Source: Flavobacterium sp. NKUCC04_CG (GTDB taxonomy: Bacteria; Bacteroidota; Bacteroidia; Flavobacteriales; Flavobacteriaceae). From it: a stretch of DNA of 64,000 nt. A program made the translations under genes and the position numbers. Each line of letters begins with the position of its first letter. Position 1 is the first letter of the stretch. The notes beneath the pieces were generated by a model. That model was not told the origin of the DNA, did no database searches, and saw only the letters and a program-made list of their open reading frames with translations. The stretch is taken from positions 1 to 64,000 of the forward strand of contig NZ_JAHKRA010000013.1 in the NCBI RefSeq assembly GCF_019345525.1. The letters run 5' to 3'. This document shows positions 25,819-33,120 of this stretch, piece by piece.

Positions 25819-27087
25819 ATGATAAATGATTTATTCGACAGAATACATAAAAGTAAAGGACCGCTAGGAAAATGGGCTTCACAAGCTGAAGGATATTACG
25901 TGTTCCCAAAATTAGAAGGACCTTTGTCTAATCGTATGATGTTTCATGGCAAAGAAATTATCAATTGGAGTATCAACGATTACCTCGGATTGTCTAATCA
26001 TCCCGAAGTGCGTCGCGTTGATGCTGAAGCAGCAGCAGAATATGGTGCCGCATATCCTATGGGAGCGAGAATGATGTCTGGACATACAACCATGCACGAA
26101 CAACTTCAAGATGAATTGGCTGCTTTTGTACAAAAAGAAGCTGCTTATTTATTGAATTTTGGCTATCAAGGAATGGTTTCTATTATTGATGCATTGGTAA
26201 CGAAAAACGATATTATCGTTTATGATGTGGACTCACATGCTTGTATTATCGACGGTGTTCGTCTACATATGGGTAAACGTTTTACTTACAAACACAATGA
26301 TATTGAAAGTTTTGAAAAAAACTTACAACGCGCTACTAAAATGGCAGAAACCACTGGAGGAGGAATCCTAGTGATTACCGAAGGTGTTTTTGGTATGCGA
26401 GGACAACAAGGAAAATTAAAAGAAATTATCGCTTTAAAAGATCGTTATAACTTTAGACTGTTGGTTGATGATGCCCATGGGTTTGGTACCTTAGGAGCAA
26501 CAGGAGCTGGAGCAGGTGAGGAACAAGCTTGTCAAGACGGTATTGACGTTTATTTTTCTACTTTTGCAAAATCAATGGCGAGTATCGGTGCATTTGTTGC
26601 TGCTGATCAAGACATCATCGATTATTTAAAATACAATTTGAGATCTCAAATGTTTGCAAAAGCACTTCCAATGATATTTGTTAAAGGAGCGCTTACCCGT
26701 TTGAATCTTTTGAGAACCCAACCGGAACTTAAAGCCAAACTTTGGGAAAATGTAAATGCGTTGCAAAACGGATTAAAAGATAGAGGTTTTAATATAGGTG
26801 ATACCAATACCTGTGTTACACCCGTATATCTAGAAGGAAGTATTCCGGAAGCTATGGTAATGGTTAATGACTTAAGAGAGAATTATAATGTTTTCTTGTC
26901 GATTGTTGTTTATCCTGTGATTCCTAAAGGGATTATCTTGTTGAGAATGATACCGACTACGACACATACTATGGAAGATATTTCTGAAACTTTAGCAGCT
27001 TATGAAGCGATTAGAGAGAAATTAGAAAACGGTACTTATAAGGAAATTGCTAGCAGAACTACGGTTGATGTTAGTAATGCATCATAA
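25819..27087 (+). CDS. alpha-oxoamine synthase family (serine palmitoyltransferase/cysteate acyltransferase-like)
   Basis: The 422-residue PLP enzyme belongs to the alpha-oxoamine synthases, which condense an amino acid with an acyl-CoA or acyl-ACP. It has NDYLGLSNHPEVRR near the N-terminus, MGARMMSGHTTMHEQLQDEL, the PLP-binding DDAHGFGTLG (D217-H220), and the Schiff-base lysine K251 in STFAKSMASIGAFVA. This SxxKSxAS form is closest to serine palmitoyltransferase and the cysteate-using enzyme of sulfonolipid (capnine) synthesis, rather than to BioF or Kbl. Flavobacteria are known for sulfonolipids, so cysteate is a plausible substrate, but serine cannot be excluded. It converges on a GNAT-type acyltransferase gene across a shared terminator. 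Confidence 0.85.
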   Translation: MINDLFDRIHKSKGPLGKWASQAEGYYVFPKLEGPLSNRMMFHGKEIINWSINDYLGLSNHPEVRRVDAEAAAEYGAAYPMGARMMSGHTTMHEQLQDELAAFVQKEAAYLLNFGYQGMVSIIDALVTKNDIIVYDVDSHACIIDGVRLHMGKRFTYKHNDIESFEKNLQRATKMAETTGGGILVITEGVFGMRGQQGKLKEIIALKDRYNFRLLVDDAHGFGTLGATGAGAGEEQACQDGIDVYFSTFAKSMASIGAFVAADQDIIDYLKYNLRSQMFAKALPMIFVKGALTRLNLLRTQPELKAKLWENVNALQNGLKDRGFNIGDTNTCVTPVYLEGSIPEAMVMVNDLRENYNVFLSIVVYPVIPKGIILLRMIPTTTHTMEDISETLAAYEAIREKLENGTYKEIASRTTVDVSNAS

Positions 27088-27103
27088 GTAGTAGTCGTTA
27101 TAA

Positions 27104-27138
27104 ATAAAAAAAGCTTCCATTTTGGAAGCTTTTTTTAT
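27104..27138. terminator. bidirectional terminator
   Basis: A 16-bp stem (27104-27119 with 27123-27138), A-rich then T-rich, between the converging oxoamine synthase and GNAT genes. Confidence 0.9.
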
Positions 27139-27187
27139 AGGTAAATATTTTTGGGGGCGAAGCTTAATATAAATATCCTAAACAACT

Positions 27188-28309
27188 CTAGCTGAGCTCT
27201 TTTCTAAACGTTTTTCTCCTCTTGTGTATTACCGGACTAAATTGTTTCCATAATTGCTGTATTTTGTTGTTTTCGACCAACAGCGGATTGGTTTCGATTA
27301 AGGAGATACCTTTCTTAGTGAAATTGTCGTAAATCTCTTTAAACATTAAAGCATTGATGCCTTTGTTTTGATATTCTGGATCGATTCCAATCAGGTAAAA
27401 CTCGGCGTGATTGTTTTTTTTCATCGCTTGCAACAAATGCCAAAACCCAAACGGAAACAAACTGCCATTGGCTTTTTGAAATGCTCTCGAAAAAGAAGGC
27501 ATAGTAATGGAAAAACCAATCATTTTATGGTTTCTATCCATAACACAGGATATAAAATCGGGATGTATAAACGACAGATATTTTTCTTTATAATGTTCTA
27601 TTTGGAATTGCTGTATCGGTACAAAACTCTGTAAGTTTGCATAAGTTTTATTGAGTAAACCAAACATTTCATCAACATAGGGTAGCAGTTCCTTAATCGT
27701 TTTAAACTCGAGTAGCTTGACCTCATAGCGCTTGGAAACCAAATCGGCCATTAGATTGATTTTGTCGGGATTAAAAGTGTTGATGTCCAATTTGTATTCA
27801 AGCCATTCCGCTTCGGTTTGATAACCCAGCTGCTCCAAATGGCGAGGATAATATTCCAAATTGTAAATACCAATCATGGTGGCAATATATTCGAATCCTT
27901 CGGTCAGCATGCCCGCCTTGTCCATATTTGAAAATCCCATGGGGCCTTCTGTATATGCCAATTGATTTTCACGACCGAATTCTTCTACTTTTTCAAGTAA
28001 AGCCCGAGTTACATTTATATCGTCGATCATTTCGAGCCAACCAAATCGAACTTTTGATTTTTTCAACTCCTTAACTTCTGTCCAATTGATGCTTCCCGCA
28101 ATGCGCCCTACTATTTTCCCGTCTTTATAGGCTAAGAAAAATTTGACGCTTACGCTTTTAAAAATGTCATTTTTTTGATTAAAACTTTTATATTCATCCT
28201 TTATCAAAGGGGGAACCCAATAGGCATTTCCCTTGTATAATTCAAATGGAAATTTTACAAAATCCATCATTTCTCGTTTGCTAATAGCTTCTTTTATTTC
28301 AATCATCAC
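27188..28309 (-). CDS. GNAT-superfamily acyltransferase (YghO/bCerS-like candidate)
   Basis: The 373-residue product has GNAT-like features (FFLAYKDGKIVGRIAGSINW early; AEFYLIGIDPEYQNKGINALMFKEIYDNF late, matching the acyl-CoA loop region). It also has the central segment TEGPMGFSNMDKAGMLTEGF, typical of a conserved Bacteroidota family annotated only as GNAT or hypothetical. The C-terminus VIHKRRKTFRKEL is also family-typical. As I recall, bacterial ceramide synthase belongs to a GNAT-type family of similar size. Being next to an SPT-like oxoamine synthase, this protein is a candidate N-acyltransferase for sphingoid or capnoid bases. That role is inference from context. It follows the outer-membrane barrel gene with a 2-bp gap. 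An adjacent ATG gives a start one codon later. Confidence 0.75.
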   Translation of the reverse strand: MMIEIKEAISKREMMDFVKFPFELYKGNAYWVPPLIKDEYKSFNQKNDIFKSVSVKFFLAYKDGKIVGRIAGSINWTEVKELKKSKVRFGWLEMIDDINVTRALLEKVEEFGRENQLAYTEGPMGFSNMDKAGMLTEGFEYIATMIGIYNLEYYPRHLEQLGYQTEAEWLEYKLDINTFNPDKINLMADLVSKRYEVKLLEFKTIKELLPYVDEMFGLLNKTYANLQSFVPIQQFQIEHYKEKYLSFIHPDFISCVMDRNHKMIGFSITMPSFSRAFQKANGSLFPFGFWHLLQAMKKNNHAEFYLIGIDPEYQNKGINALMFKEIYDNFTKKGISLIETNPLLVENNKIQQLWKQFSPVIHKRRKTFRKELS

Positions 28310-28311
28310 GT

Positions 28312-29196
28312 TTATTTTAATTCCACATCGCGGTGATTCTTATCAAATCGCCAAGAAAGACCTACTTGTGCAAAAAATGAGGCATGCCCTTCGCGTTGAT
28401 TCATACCAGCGGCTAGGTCTATCTGCATGTTTTTATCAATTAGGTTGGCAGTGCCCACTCTGTAATTCATTTCTTTGTAAAAATCATTTTTATAACCTTG
28501 ATTTTCTGCAAATACAGACCAGTGATTATTGATGCCATGGGTAAGTGTTACTATATAACTATAACCTCTAAATTCTTCAGAGCTGATTTTGTCGGCTATT
28601 AAATTCGTAATTAAGGCCCATTTTTCGCTAAAGTGTTGCTGGGCGATAAGAATGACCTTTGGGCTTATTTCGGGCTCCTCAGGGCTTGAAAAGACGCCTG
28701 TTGGCTTTGATGTAGCTGCGGCATAAACCGCTACTGCGGGAATTAAGCGACGCCACTTAAATCGTTGATTGGCTTTCCAGCTGTAAATATTTATTTTTTC
28801 TTCGTAGTTTTTAAAAGGATCATAAATTAAATACTTTGCACCAACTTCTATATTGGAAAAACCTGTGGTCGCTGATGTGTTGATGGCCTGCCCATCTACG
28901 GGTTTGTAAAAATGCTGTTTGGCGAAATTGAAATCGGCTACCAGCTCTAAAGATTCAAAGAAAGCGCCATAGCGCAGTTGTAATTCTGCGGCATATTGGT
29001 TTTTAACATGGTCTGTAACTGGATCATCGTGATAGGTGGCACCTGCTTCCAATTGTAAAACTGTCTTTCCTACGGAAAAAGCACCCATGGATTGACTTGG
29101 TCTGTTGGAGTTAATTTCGCTGGTATGTTGAGCTTGTAAGACACAAGTGAAGAGCAAAGCCAGTAGTACTGTGAGTTTTTGAAGCATTTTAAGCAA
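28312..29196 (-). CDS. outer-membrane beta-barrel transporter-like protein
   Basis: The 294-residue product has a signal peptide (about 1-22, ending LQAQ). Alternating beta strands typical of the family labelled transporter or phenol-degradation meta-pathway porin-like follow (TSEINSNRPSQSMGAFSVGK near the start, FSNIEVGAKYLIY, AVYAAATSKPTGVFSS). The C-terminal strands end in VGLSWRFDKNH, with the aromatic residue common in outer-membrane barrels. No substrate can be named. It is separated by 2 bp from the GNAT-type acyltransferase gene downstream, so the two are cotranscribed. A link to lipid transport is possible but unsupported beyond adjacency. Confidence 0.75.
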   Translation of the reverse strand: MLKMLQKLTVLLALLFTCVLQAQHTSEINSNRPSQSMGAFSVGKTVLQLEAGATYHDDPVTDHVKNQYAAELQLRYGAFFESLELVADFNFAKQHFYKPVDGQAINTSATTGFSNIEVGAKYLIYDPFKNYEEKINIYSWKANQRFKWRRLIPAVAVYAAATSKPTGVFSSPEEPEISPKVILIAQQHFSEKWALITNLIADKISSEEFRGYSYIVTLTHGINNHWSVFAENQGYKNDFYKEMNYRVGTANLIDKNMQIDLAAGMNQREGHASFFAQVGLSWRFDKNHRDVELK

Positions 29197-29237
29197 TTTA
29201 GTTTCTCAAAAATAAAGAAATATAATGAAAGGCCGAG

Positions 29238-29900
29238 TTATAGTTTTCGTATAATGATGATTTCGTTGTGATTTTGAATTTTCGACAAGCGACGGACGTA
29301 ATATTCGCTGGAATCAAAGAGTTTTAGGTATGCTGTGTTTCTATCCGTGTGCTCGGATACCAGTGTAATGGTGTTGAATAAAAGATAGGAATTGGTGCGC
29401 ATCATCTTTTGTAAGTGATGAACGAAATAACTTTCAAATAAAAAACCAGGCATTTCTGCATCTTGAAAAATATCGACCAGAATTAAATCATAGTGCCTGG
29501 TGTTTTTTAAAGCAAATTCAAAAGCATCGCCTAAGATGATTTCGTGATTTTCGAACTCGTCTAGCTTAAAATATTTTTTGGCGATATCAAGAACCGTGGG
29601 ATCGAGTTCTACACTGGTTATTTTTTTGCCAAATCCAATGTCACGACGTAGAGTATGGATAACACTGCCTGCTCCTAAACCCAACACCAGAACGGATTGC
29701 ATTTTCTTGATTTGGTGGAATCCTATAGTTTGCAATCCTTTTCTTAAGATTTTCTGTAAGTTGCCGTAAGAATAGTTGGTATGGGGCGTGTCTAAAACCA
29801 GTTTGCCGTTGTTCCAACTCACCTCTAAAGTATCGTTTATCTTAGAGGAAAACACTTTTGCTTTTATTGGAATAAAAAAACTGAGGAAACGCGCGACCAT
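29238..29900 (-). CDS. spermidine synthase-like SAM-binding protein
   Basis: The 220-residue product has a Rossmann methyltransferase fold with the glycine-rich SAM motif SVLVLGLGAGSVIHTLRR, the acidic ribose-binding strand KITSVELDPTVLDIAKKYF, GDAFEFALKN and the DLILVDIFQDAEMPGFLF segment in place of the polyamine synthase gate. It resembles spermidine-synthase-like proteins without an assigned reaction. An open frame begins at 29921, but the strong -7 box (29926-29919) would put the transcription start downstream of that codon, so I use the ATG at 29900 (MVARFLSFF). It lies 41 bp upstream of the outer-membrane barrel gene. Confidence 0.8.
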   Translation of the reverse strand: MVARFLSFFIPIKAKVFSSKINDTLEVSWNNGKLVLDTPHTNYSYGNLQKILRKGLQTIGFHQIKKMQSVLVLGLGAGSVIHTLRRDIGFGKKITSVELDPTVLDIAKKYFKLDEFENHEIILGDAFEFALKNTRHYDLILVDIFQDAEMPGFLFESYFVHHLQKMMRTNSYLLFNTITLVSEHTDRNTAYLKLFDSSEYYVRRLSKIQNHNEIIIIRKL

Positions 29901-29918
29901 ATTTTCAATTGTTAAGTA

Positions 29919-29926
29919 CAAATATA
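29919..29926 (-). promoter_or_regulatory. candidate -7 element for the spermidine synthase-like gene
   Basis: TATATTTG on the minus strand, 18 bp upstream of the ATG at 29900. No TTG partner at the expected distance. It overlaps the longer alternative start at 29921, which argues against that start. Confidence 0.5.
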
Positions 29927-29955
29927 AATGTATTTTAGCAGCATATAAATGAGAA

Positions 29956-30528
29956 ATGAAGAAAAAGCTTTACCAATGGATTTTCCACAACCTTATGGGA
30001 TGGAAGATTTCGGGGACTATTGATCCAGAAATAAAAAAATGCGTGATGATTGTGGTGCCACATACCAGTTGGCACGATTTTTATTTAGGTGTTTTTACAA
30101 GGGGGATTATGGAGATGGATATGAATTTTGTAGCCAAAAAGGAGTTGTTTCTATTTCCGTTCAATTATTATTTTAATTGGATGGGGGGAGCCGCATTAGA
30201 TCGACGTAAAAAAAGTAATAAAGTAGAAGCTATAGCCGATATCTTTGAAGAGAAAGAAATATTTCGTTTGGCTATTGCTCCAGAGGGAACTCGAAAAAAA
30301 GTGGGTACGTGGAAAACGGGGTTTTATTATATTGCTCAGCGCGCTGGCGTTCCGATTATTCCCGTTGCCTTTGATTACGGAAAAAAAGAAGTCAAATTTT
30401 TTCCACCTTTTTATCCTACGGATAAAGCTGATGCCGATATCCAATACTTACAAAATTTGTATCGCGGAATTAAAGGGAAAAAAGCCAATTATAGTTATGA
30501 ACCGGATTCCGATGAATTAGGGGTATAG
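29956..30528 (+). CDS. PlsC-type lysophospholipid acyltransferase family protein
   Basis: The 190-residue product carries the acyltransferase motifs HTSWHD (H36-D41, the HxxxxD catalytic pair) and APEGTRKK (EGTR at 110-113), with a proline-containing motif VPIIPVAFDYG. It is shorter than typical PlsC (about 240) and has no obvious long membrane span, like the small 1-acylglycerol-3-phosphate acyltransferase-like proteins of Flavobacteria. It transfers an acyl chain to a lysolipid or related acceptor at the inner membrane; the acceptor is unknown. Its last 34 bp overlap the end of the antisense XRE gene, and its terminator lies inside that gene. Confidence 0.85.
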   Translation: MKKKLYQWIFHNLMGWKISGTIDPEIKKCVMIVVPHTSWHDFYLGVFTRGIMEMDMNFVAKKELFLFPFNYYFNWMGGAALDRRKKSNKVEAIADIFEEKEIFRLAIAPEGTRKKVGTWKTGFYYIAQRAGVPIIPVAFDYGKKEVKFFPPFYPTDKADADIQYLQNLYRGIKGKKANYSYEPDSDELGV

Positions 30529-31028
30529 CCGCTATAAGAACCGTCTTTATAAAAAATCACAATCTGTTCGATCTCTCTGGTCGAGCAGATTTTTTTTTGG
30601 ATTGTTTTCGGTAAAACTTCATTAGAGATTTCCGGTGTTACTAAAGTGGGTTTGGGTTCCGATTGGACTACTTCAGTCGGAGTTGTTAATACGCTTTCTT
30701 CCGTAATTTCAGGAGTGCTTTTTGGAGGTGCCACTTGAGAAGTGATTGCTGTTTTTTGGAATTCCTCAGAAAAAAGAGAGGGTGAATTTAACGGAGGAGC
30801 TGGGCTGTTTTCCGGTAAAAAATCACCTTCGCCTTTTAGTAGCCAATACAGATTTAGTTCTGGAAAAGCCTCGTATATTTTCATGATAAAATCCAAGCTG
30901 GGTTTGTTTCGTCCAGACAAAAGATGCGAAAGACTCGAGCGCTGTACACCAATTTTATCGGCAAAAGTGGATGCACTAAACTCATAGTGTTGTAGTAAAA
31001 ATTCTAATCGGTTTACAAAATTATCCAT
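30495..31028 (-). CDS. XRE-family transcriptional regulator
   Basis: The 177-residue product has an N-terminal helix-turn-helix of the Xre/Cro type (about 6-65, ASTFADKIGVQRSSLSHLLS, GRNKPSLDFIMKIYEAFPEL). A Pro/Thr/Ser-rich linker follows (about 70-140), then a short conserved tail (REIEQIVIFYKDGSYSGYTP). The upstream region has palindromic TTTACAnnTGTAAA-like sites, one of which overlaps its own -7 box, suggesting autoregulation. The 3' end overlaps the plsC-like gene by 34 bp. The target genes are unknown; the divergent M14 peptidase gene is the obvious candidate. Confidence 0.88.
   Translation of the reverse strand: MDNFVNRLEFLLQHYEFSASTFADKIGVQRSSLSHLLSGRNKPSLDFIMKIYEAFPELNLYWLLKGEGDFLPENSPAPPLNSPSLFSEEFQKTAITSQVAPPKSTPEITEESVLTTPTEVVQSEPKPTLVTPEISNEVLPKTIQKKICSTREIEQIVIFYKDGSYSGYTPNSSESGS
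30561..30598 (+). terminator. terminator of the plsC-like gene inside the antisense XRE coding sequence
   Basis: An 11-bp stem with one G-U pair, AATCTGTTCGA / TCGAGCAGATT (30561-30571, 30581-30591), followed by nine T residues. It lies 33 bp after the plsC-like stop and within the XRE reading frame, where the T-run encodes lysines on the other strand. Confidence 0.75.
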
Positions 31029-31061
31029 GGCTTAATTGTTGAAATTTAACAACTGTTGTTG

Positions 31062-31098
31062 TTTACAAATGTAATAAAATAATGTTTACAAAAACAAA
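31062..31098 (-). promoter_or_regulatory. XRE gene promoter with operator-like palindromes
   Basis: TTTACAAATGTAAT (31062-31075) is a near-palindrome that contains the minus-strand -7 box TACATTTG (31073-31066). A related half site TGTTTACA follows at 31083-31090. The implied start of transcription is near 31059, about 30 nt before the ATG. Confidence 0.5.
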
Positions 31099-31250
31099 TT
31101 CTTAGTCCGAAGCCTAAAATATACATTAATTATTACTTTAAGTAATTAAGTTTAGATTGCTGGATTAGTGATTATTGATGTGTTAAATATTAATTTTTAT
31201 TATCTCCTATAAAAACAGGAGCGTGTAGCGGTTTTTTAAAAAACCACTTT

Positions 31251-31321
31251 GTTACAAATGTAAACAATAGCAAGATATGAGATGTTTACATTTGTAAATA
31301 ATAAGTTGTTTACTTTTGTAA
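31251..31321 (+). promoter_or_regulatory. M14 peptidase promoter with three operator-like palindromes
   Basis: Three related sites occur: GTTACAAATGTAAAC (31251-31265), TTTACATTTGTAAA (31285-31298, perfect) and TTTACTTTTGTAA (31309-31321). The last contains the -7 box TACTTTTG (31311-31318). TTG at 31292-31294 is 16 bp upstream of it. The sites match those in front of the divergent XRE gene, so the regulator probably binds both ends of this 309-bp region. Confidence 0.55.
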
Positions 31322-31337
31322 TTTGCAAATAGGGACT

Positions 31338-32492
31338 ATGAATATAGATAAAATATGTGCTGTTTATAAATCGCCTTGGGTATATGGGCGCTATGTGGTT
31401 TCGGAAGATTTAGAGGGCTTGTATAAGGAGTTGTCTGTTGATTTTAAACTGGAAACTCAAGGGATAAGTGTTGAAGGACGAGCGATAAAATCGGTTCAAG
31501 TTGGACGGGGATCGACCCGTGTTTTAATGTGGTCTCAGATGCACGGAAATGAATCGACTACCACAAAAGCGGTTGCGGATTTATTGTGTTTCTTAAATTC
31601 GAACGAAGCGATGGCGCAATCTTTTAAGTCGCAGTTTACGCTTTTAATCATACCGATTCTTAATCCTGATGGTGCTGAAAATTATACCAGGGTTAATGCC
31701 AATGAGGTGGATCTAAATCGCGATTCAATTAATTTATCTCAACCGGAGAGTCGATGCTTAAGAAATGTATTTGATCAATTTAGGCCTCATTACGCATTTA
31801 ATTTGCACGACCAAAGAACTATTTTTGCAGCTGGGAAAACGAAAAATCCTGCTACTATATCTTTTTTGGCCCCTTCTTATAATGAAGCCCGAGAGGTTAA
31901 TGCTTGTCGTTTAGAAGCGATGCAATTGATCGTTACTATGAATAAGGAGTTGCAAAAGTATCTACCTAATAGTATAGGACGATTTGATGACGGTTTTAAT
32001 TTGAACTGTATTGGTGACTATTTTCAATCTAGAGGAGTGCCTACTATCTTGTTTGAGGCAGGCCATTTTCCTAGGGATTATGAAAGAGAAGTTACTAGAA
32101 GCGAGGTTTTCCGAGCACTATTAACAATTTTAACAAATATTAATTCCAAAGATTTCAAAAATATAAGAATAAATGATTATCTTGCAATACCGGAGAACGA
32201 AAAATCGTTTCGAGATGTGTTATTTACTAACGTTCAGTCGATTTATACGGATTCTGGTAAAAAAGATCGTGTTTGGGTGCAATATAAAGAGGTTTTAATA
32301 GATAAAATTATTAATTTTGCACCAACTATAGTGGCGATTAATATAGAGGAAGGGTTACAGGCACATTTAGTGGTGGATGTTCCAGTAAAATGGAAAGTAT
32401 CCGAGCCAGATATAAATGAATTAATTGACGGAAATCTCTTGGAATTGATTGATTTGGGACAATTAAGTGTTAATGAATTGCTAAAAAAATAA
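31338..32492 (+). CDS. M14-family zinc carboxypeptidase
   Basis: The 384-residue product has the M14 zinc site: HGNE (H69, E72) in MWSQMHGNESTTTKA and a later His in FNLHDQRTIFAAG. It also has the substrate-binding segment LNPDGAENYTRVNANEVDLN and a candidate catalytic Glu in TILFEAGHFPRDYERE. No signal peptide is visible, so it appears cytoplasmic. The start is the ATG at 31338; a TTG five codons earlier would overlap the predicted transcription start. Family members cut C-terminal residues from peptides or act on amidated substrates. It is divergent from the XRE regulator with palindromic sites between. Confidence 0.88.
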   Translation: MNIDKICAVYKSPWVYGRYVVSEDLEGLYKELSVDFKLETQGISVEGRAIKSVQVGRGSTRVLMWSQMHGNESTTTKAVADLLCFLNSNEAMAQSFKSQFTLLIIPILNPDGAENYTRVNANEVDLNRDSINLSQPESRCLRNVFDQFRPHYAFNLHDQRTIFAAGKTKNPATISFLAPSYNEAREVNACRLEAMQLIVTMNKELQKYLPNSIGRFDDGFNLNCIGDYFQSRGVPTILFEAGHFPRDYEREVTRSEVFRALLTILTNINSKDFKNIRINDYLAIPENEKSFRDVLFTNVQSIYTDSGKKDRVWVQYKEVLIDKIINFAPTIVAINIEEGLQAHLVVDVPVKWKVSEPDINELIDGNLLELIDLGQLSVNELLKK

Positions 32493-32574
32493 TAAAACCA
32501 CGAATTTACTAAAGAACATTGATTTTTTGTAGTATTTTTGTAGTTCAAATTAGAATTAGATAAATTATTGATTT

Positions 32575-33054
32575 ATGAGTAAGTTTCGATTAGATGAGAT
32601 AGATCATCAAATTTTGGATATGTTGATTGACAACACAAGAGTACCCTTTACAGATATAGCAAAGAAACTTTTGATATCCGCAGGAACAGTTCATGTTCGT
32701 GTAAAAAAAATGGAGGATGCAGGGATAATTCAAGGATCATCTCTTACCTTAGATTATGAGAAATTAGGATATTCTTTTATTGCATATATTGGAATTTTCC
32801 TTCACAATACTTCTCAGACTAAATTTGTATTGGAAAGAATTAATGAAATTCCTTTCGTTACTGTAGCTCACGTTACTACTGGTAAATTTAATATTTTCTG
32901 TAAGATTAGAGCAAAAGACACGCGTCACGCTAAAGAAGTTATTTATCTAATAGATGATATAGATGGTGTTTACAGAACAGAGTCTATGATTTCTTTGGAA
33001 GAAAGTATCAACGATAAAAAACGTTTGATGCATACCATCTTCAAAGAACTTTAG
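32575..33054 (+). CDS. Lrp/AsnC-family transcriptional regulator
   Basis: The 159-residue product has an N-terminal winged helix (DEIDHQILDMLIDNTRVPFT, LISAGTVHVRVKKMEDAGII). The C-terminal RAM ligand-binding domain begins at about residue 65 (AYIGIFLHNTSQTKFVLERI, VTTGKFNIFCKIRAKD). Lrp-type proteins form octamers that wrap DNA and sense amino acids. The amino acid is unknown. It stands 82 bp after the M14 gene and ends at a small terminator. A -7-like TATTTTTG is at 32533-32540. Confidence 0.95.
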   Translation: MSKFRLDEIDHQILDMLIDNTRVPFTDIAKKLLISAGTVHVRVKKMEDAGIIQGSSLTLDYEKLGYSFIAYIGIFLHNTSQTKFVLERINEIPFVTVAHVTTGKFNIFCKIRAKDTRHAKEVIYLIDDIDGVYRTESMISLEESINDKKRLMHTIFKEL

Positions 33055-33079
33055 TAGTTGATAAATCATATTGAATTAG

Positions 33080-33104
33080 AACTGCCTTCGGGCGGTTTTT
33101 TTTA
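33080..33104 (+). terminator. terminator of the Lrp-family gene
   Basis: Stem ACTGCC / GGCGGT (one G-U pair) with a stable TTCG tetraloop, then eight T residues. Confidence 0.75.
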
Positions 33105-33120
33105 TATTTAAATTTTTTTT

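Noticed and set aside
29901..29921. Longer N-terminus of the spermidine synthase-like protein
   Set aside because: The -7 box overlaps this start, so the mRNA would begin downstream of it.
31323..31337. TTG start of the M14 peptidase
   Set aside because: It lies at or before the predicted transcription start; the ATG at 31338 gives a normal start.
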